Below, piece by piece: positions 4,877 through 5,865 of a stretch of 5,865 nt of DNA; position 1 is the first letter of the stretch; each line of letters opens with the position of its first letter. A program made the translations under genes and the position numbers. Source of the stretch: Verrucomicrobiota bacterium (GTDB lineage Bacteria > Verrucomicrobiota > Verrucomicrobiia > Verrucomicrobiales > Akkermansiaceae); contig JAPLUJ010000174.1 of assembly GCA_026397695.1 (NCBI GenBank), positions 1 through 5,865 of the forward strand. The letters run 5' to 3'. The notes under the pieces are model-generated. The model was given only the letters and a program-made list of their open reading frames with translations, made no database searches and had not been told where the DNA came from.

Positions 4877-5865
4877 TTAGAGTTTTGAGGCGATCAGAAC
4901 CACCAGGCCTATCAGGTAAAACAGAAACATCGCACCGAGGAGTTTGGAGGTGCCCTGCGGCGCACCCTTGAATTCCTGCCAGATGAACACACCCCACAGA
5001 GCGCCGACCATCGTGGCACCTTGGCCGAGGCCATAAGACAGGGCGGCGCCCGCCTTGGTGCTGGCGATGATGCTGAAGCTCATGCCGACATTCCAAATGA
5101 TGCCGCCAAGAATACCGATCAGGTGCAGGCGGACATTGCCCTTGGTGAAATAGTCGTGGTAAGTCACCGGCTCGCCGTTGAACGGCTTGGCCATGACGAT
5201 GCTGTTCCAGATGAAGTTCGACGCGAGCAGCCCGGCGCTGAATAACACAATCGCCGTGTAGGGACTTAACTTGCCGACTTCCAGCAGGTGCGCCGGACCG
5301 TCAATCCGGCCCATCGATTGCGCGACGAAACTATAGAAAAAACCCATCAGCAGACCCGCGACGACGGACAGAACGATGCCTTTCACCGGGGTCTTTTTGC
5401 CCGCTGCGGCCAGTTTCTTGTAAGCGAGCGCATCCAGCACGATGGCCACCACCACTGCCGCCACGCCTAGTGCGAGCATCGGCGCGTTGCCTTCGGGCTT
5501 GGCCGCATAGGTCGTGATGACACCCAGCACGAGTGCCAATCCGACGCCGACGGGAAAGGCGACCGCCATCCCCGCGATGTCAATGGCCGCGACCAGCAGG
5601 ATGTTGGAGAGGTTGAAGATGACGCCGCCAATAAACGCCGAAGCCAGCCACTTGCCGTCCGCCTGATGCAGGTCCGCTAGAAAACCACGGCCGCCGCTAC
5701 CATGGCTGCCAAGCGTGAACGCCAGCAACAGCGAAAGCAGGAACACGCCGATGGCATAGTCCCAGTAAAAGAGCTGGAAGCGCCATTCCTTGCTGGCAAG
5801 TTTCTGCGTGTTGGCCCAGGACCCCCAGCACAGCATCGTGATGATGCACATTGCGACGGCAACGG
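4877..5865 (-). CDS. GRP/DMT-type sugar transporter, 5' end cut by window edge
   Basis: This is a polytopic inner-membrane protein. At least 324 residues are visible from the Met at 5851-5849, but the frame stays open to the edge (further codons read V-A-V-A), and that Met sits inside the first membrane span, so the true start lies outside the window. Counting from this Met, I place about ten hydrophobic spans near 1-10 (partial), 27-47, 68-90, 93-113, 124-143, 157-178, 199-218, 232-255, 259-282 and 303-322. Typical of the GRP sugar transporter group are CWGSWANTQKL, FYWDYAIG, GGVIFNLSNILL, AFPVGVGLALVLG, GGIIWNVGMSFSIIAS and SYGLGQGATMVGALWGVFIWQEF. The two-halves pattern fits the drug/metabolite transporter superfamily. 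The ribokinase directly downstream suggests ribose or a ribose-like sugar as substrate; glucose or rhamnose relatives exist, so specificity is inferred. Confidence 0.9.
   Translation of the reverse strand, partial: VAVAMCIITMLCWGSWANTQKLASKEWRFQLFYWDYAIGVFLLSLLLAFTLGSHGSGGRGFLADLHQADGKWLASAFIGGVIFNLSNILLVAAIDIAGMAVAFPVGVGLALVLGVITTYAAKPEGNAPMLALGVAAVVVAIVLDALAYKKLAAAGKKTPVKGIVLSVVAGLLMGFFYSFVAQSMGRIDGPAHLLEVGKLSPYTAIVLFSAGLLASNFIWNSIVMAKPFNGEPVTYHDYFTKGNVRLHLIGILGGIIWNVGMSFSIIASTKAGAALSYGLGQGATMVGALWGVFIWQEFKGAPQGTSKLLGAMFLFYLIGLVVLIASKL

Noticed and set aside
5677..5862. Separate small minus-strand protein at the right edge
   Set aside because: It is another reading frame of the transporter 5' region, whose hydrophobic spans and family motifs are clear in the chosen frame.

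Overview
The window looks like part of a chromosome from a GC-rich, Gram-negative, saccharolytic bacterium. Verrucomicrobiota or a close PVC-group relative is my best guess. This rests on secreted LamG-type and DUF1080-like proteins encoded in tandem, a GRP-family sugar transporter beside a ribokinase, weak or absent Shine-Dalgarno sequences, and palindromic dispersed repeats between genes. The taxonomy is an inference; no rRNA or marker gene is present.

Layout: all five genes lie on the minus strand, so transcription runs from high to low coordinates. At 4877-5865 is a GRP/DMT-type sugar transporter whose 5' end is cut by the window edge. A ribokinase (3928-4854) follows after 22 bases. Together they probably import and phosphorylate ribose or a related sugar. 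A 431-base intergenic region (3497-3927) follows, with a run of three tight hairpins and a 24-bp direct repeat just downstream of the ribokinase.

Next come three tandem paralogues, in transcription order 2441-3496, 1382-2404 and 304-1350, separated by 36 and 31 bases. Each encodes a signal peptide and an almost invariant N-terminal module of about 100 residues, itself an internal duplication of a ~42-residue motif. The C-terminal domain differs: a DUF1080-like concanavalin-type domain in the first, and two divergent LamG-like jellyroll domains in the other two. The constant-N/variable-C design, the mosaic DNA identity and the shared start-site context are the most interesting features here. 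The proteins are probably exported and may bind or process glycans, but this is not demonstrated.

The left end (1-303) has no convincing gene. It holds three copies of a roughly 45-60 bp dyad-containing repeat in alternating orientation. One copy runs into the stop codon of the last paralogue.
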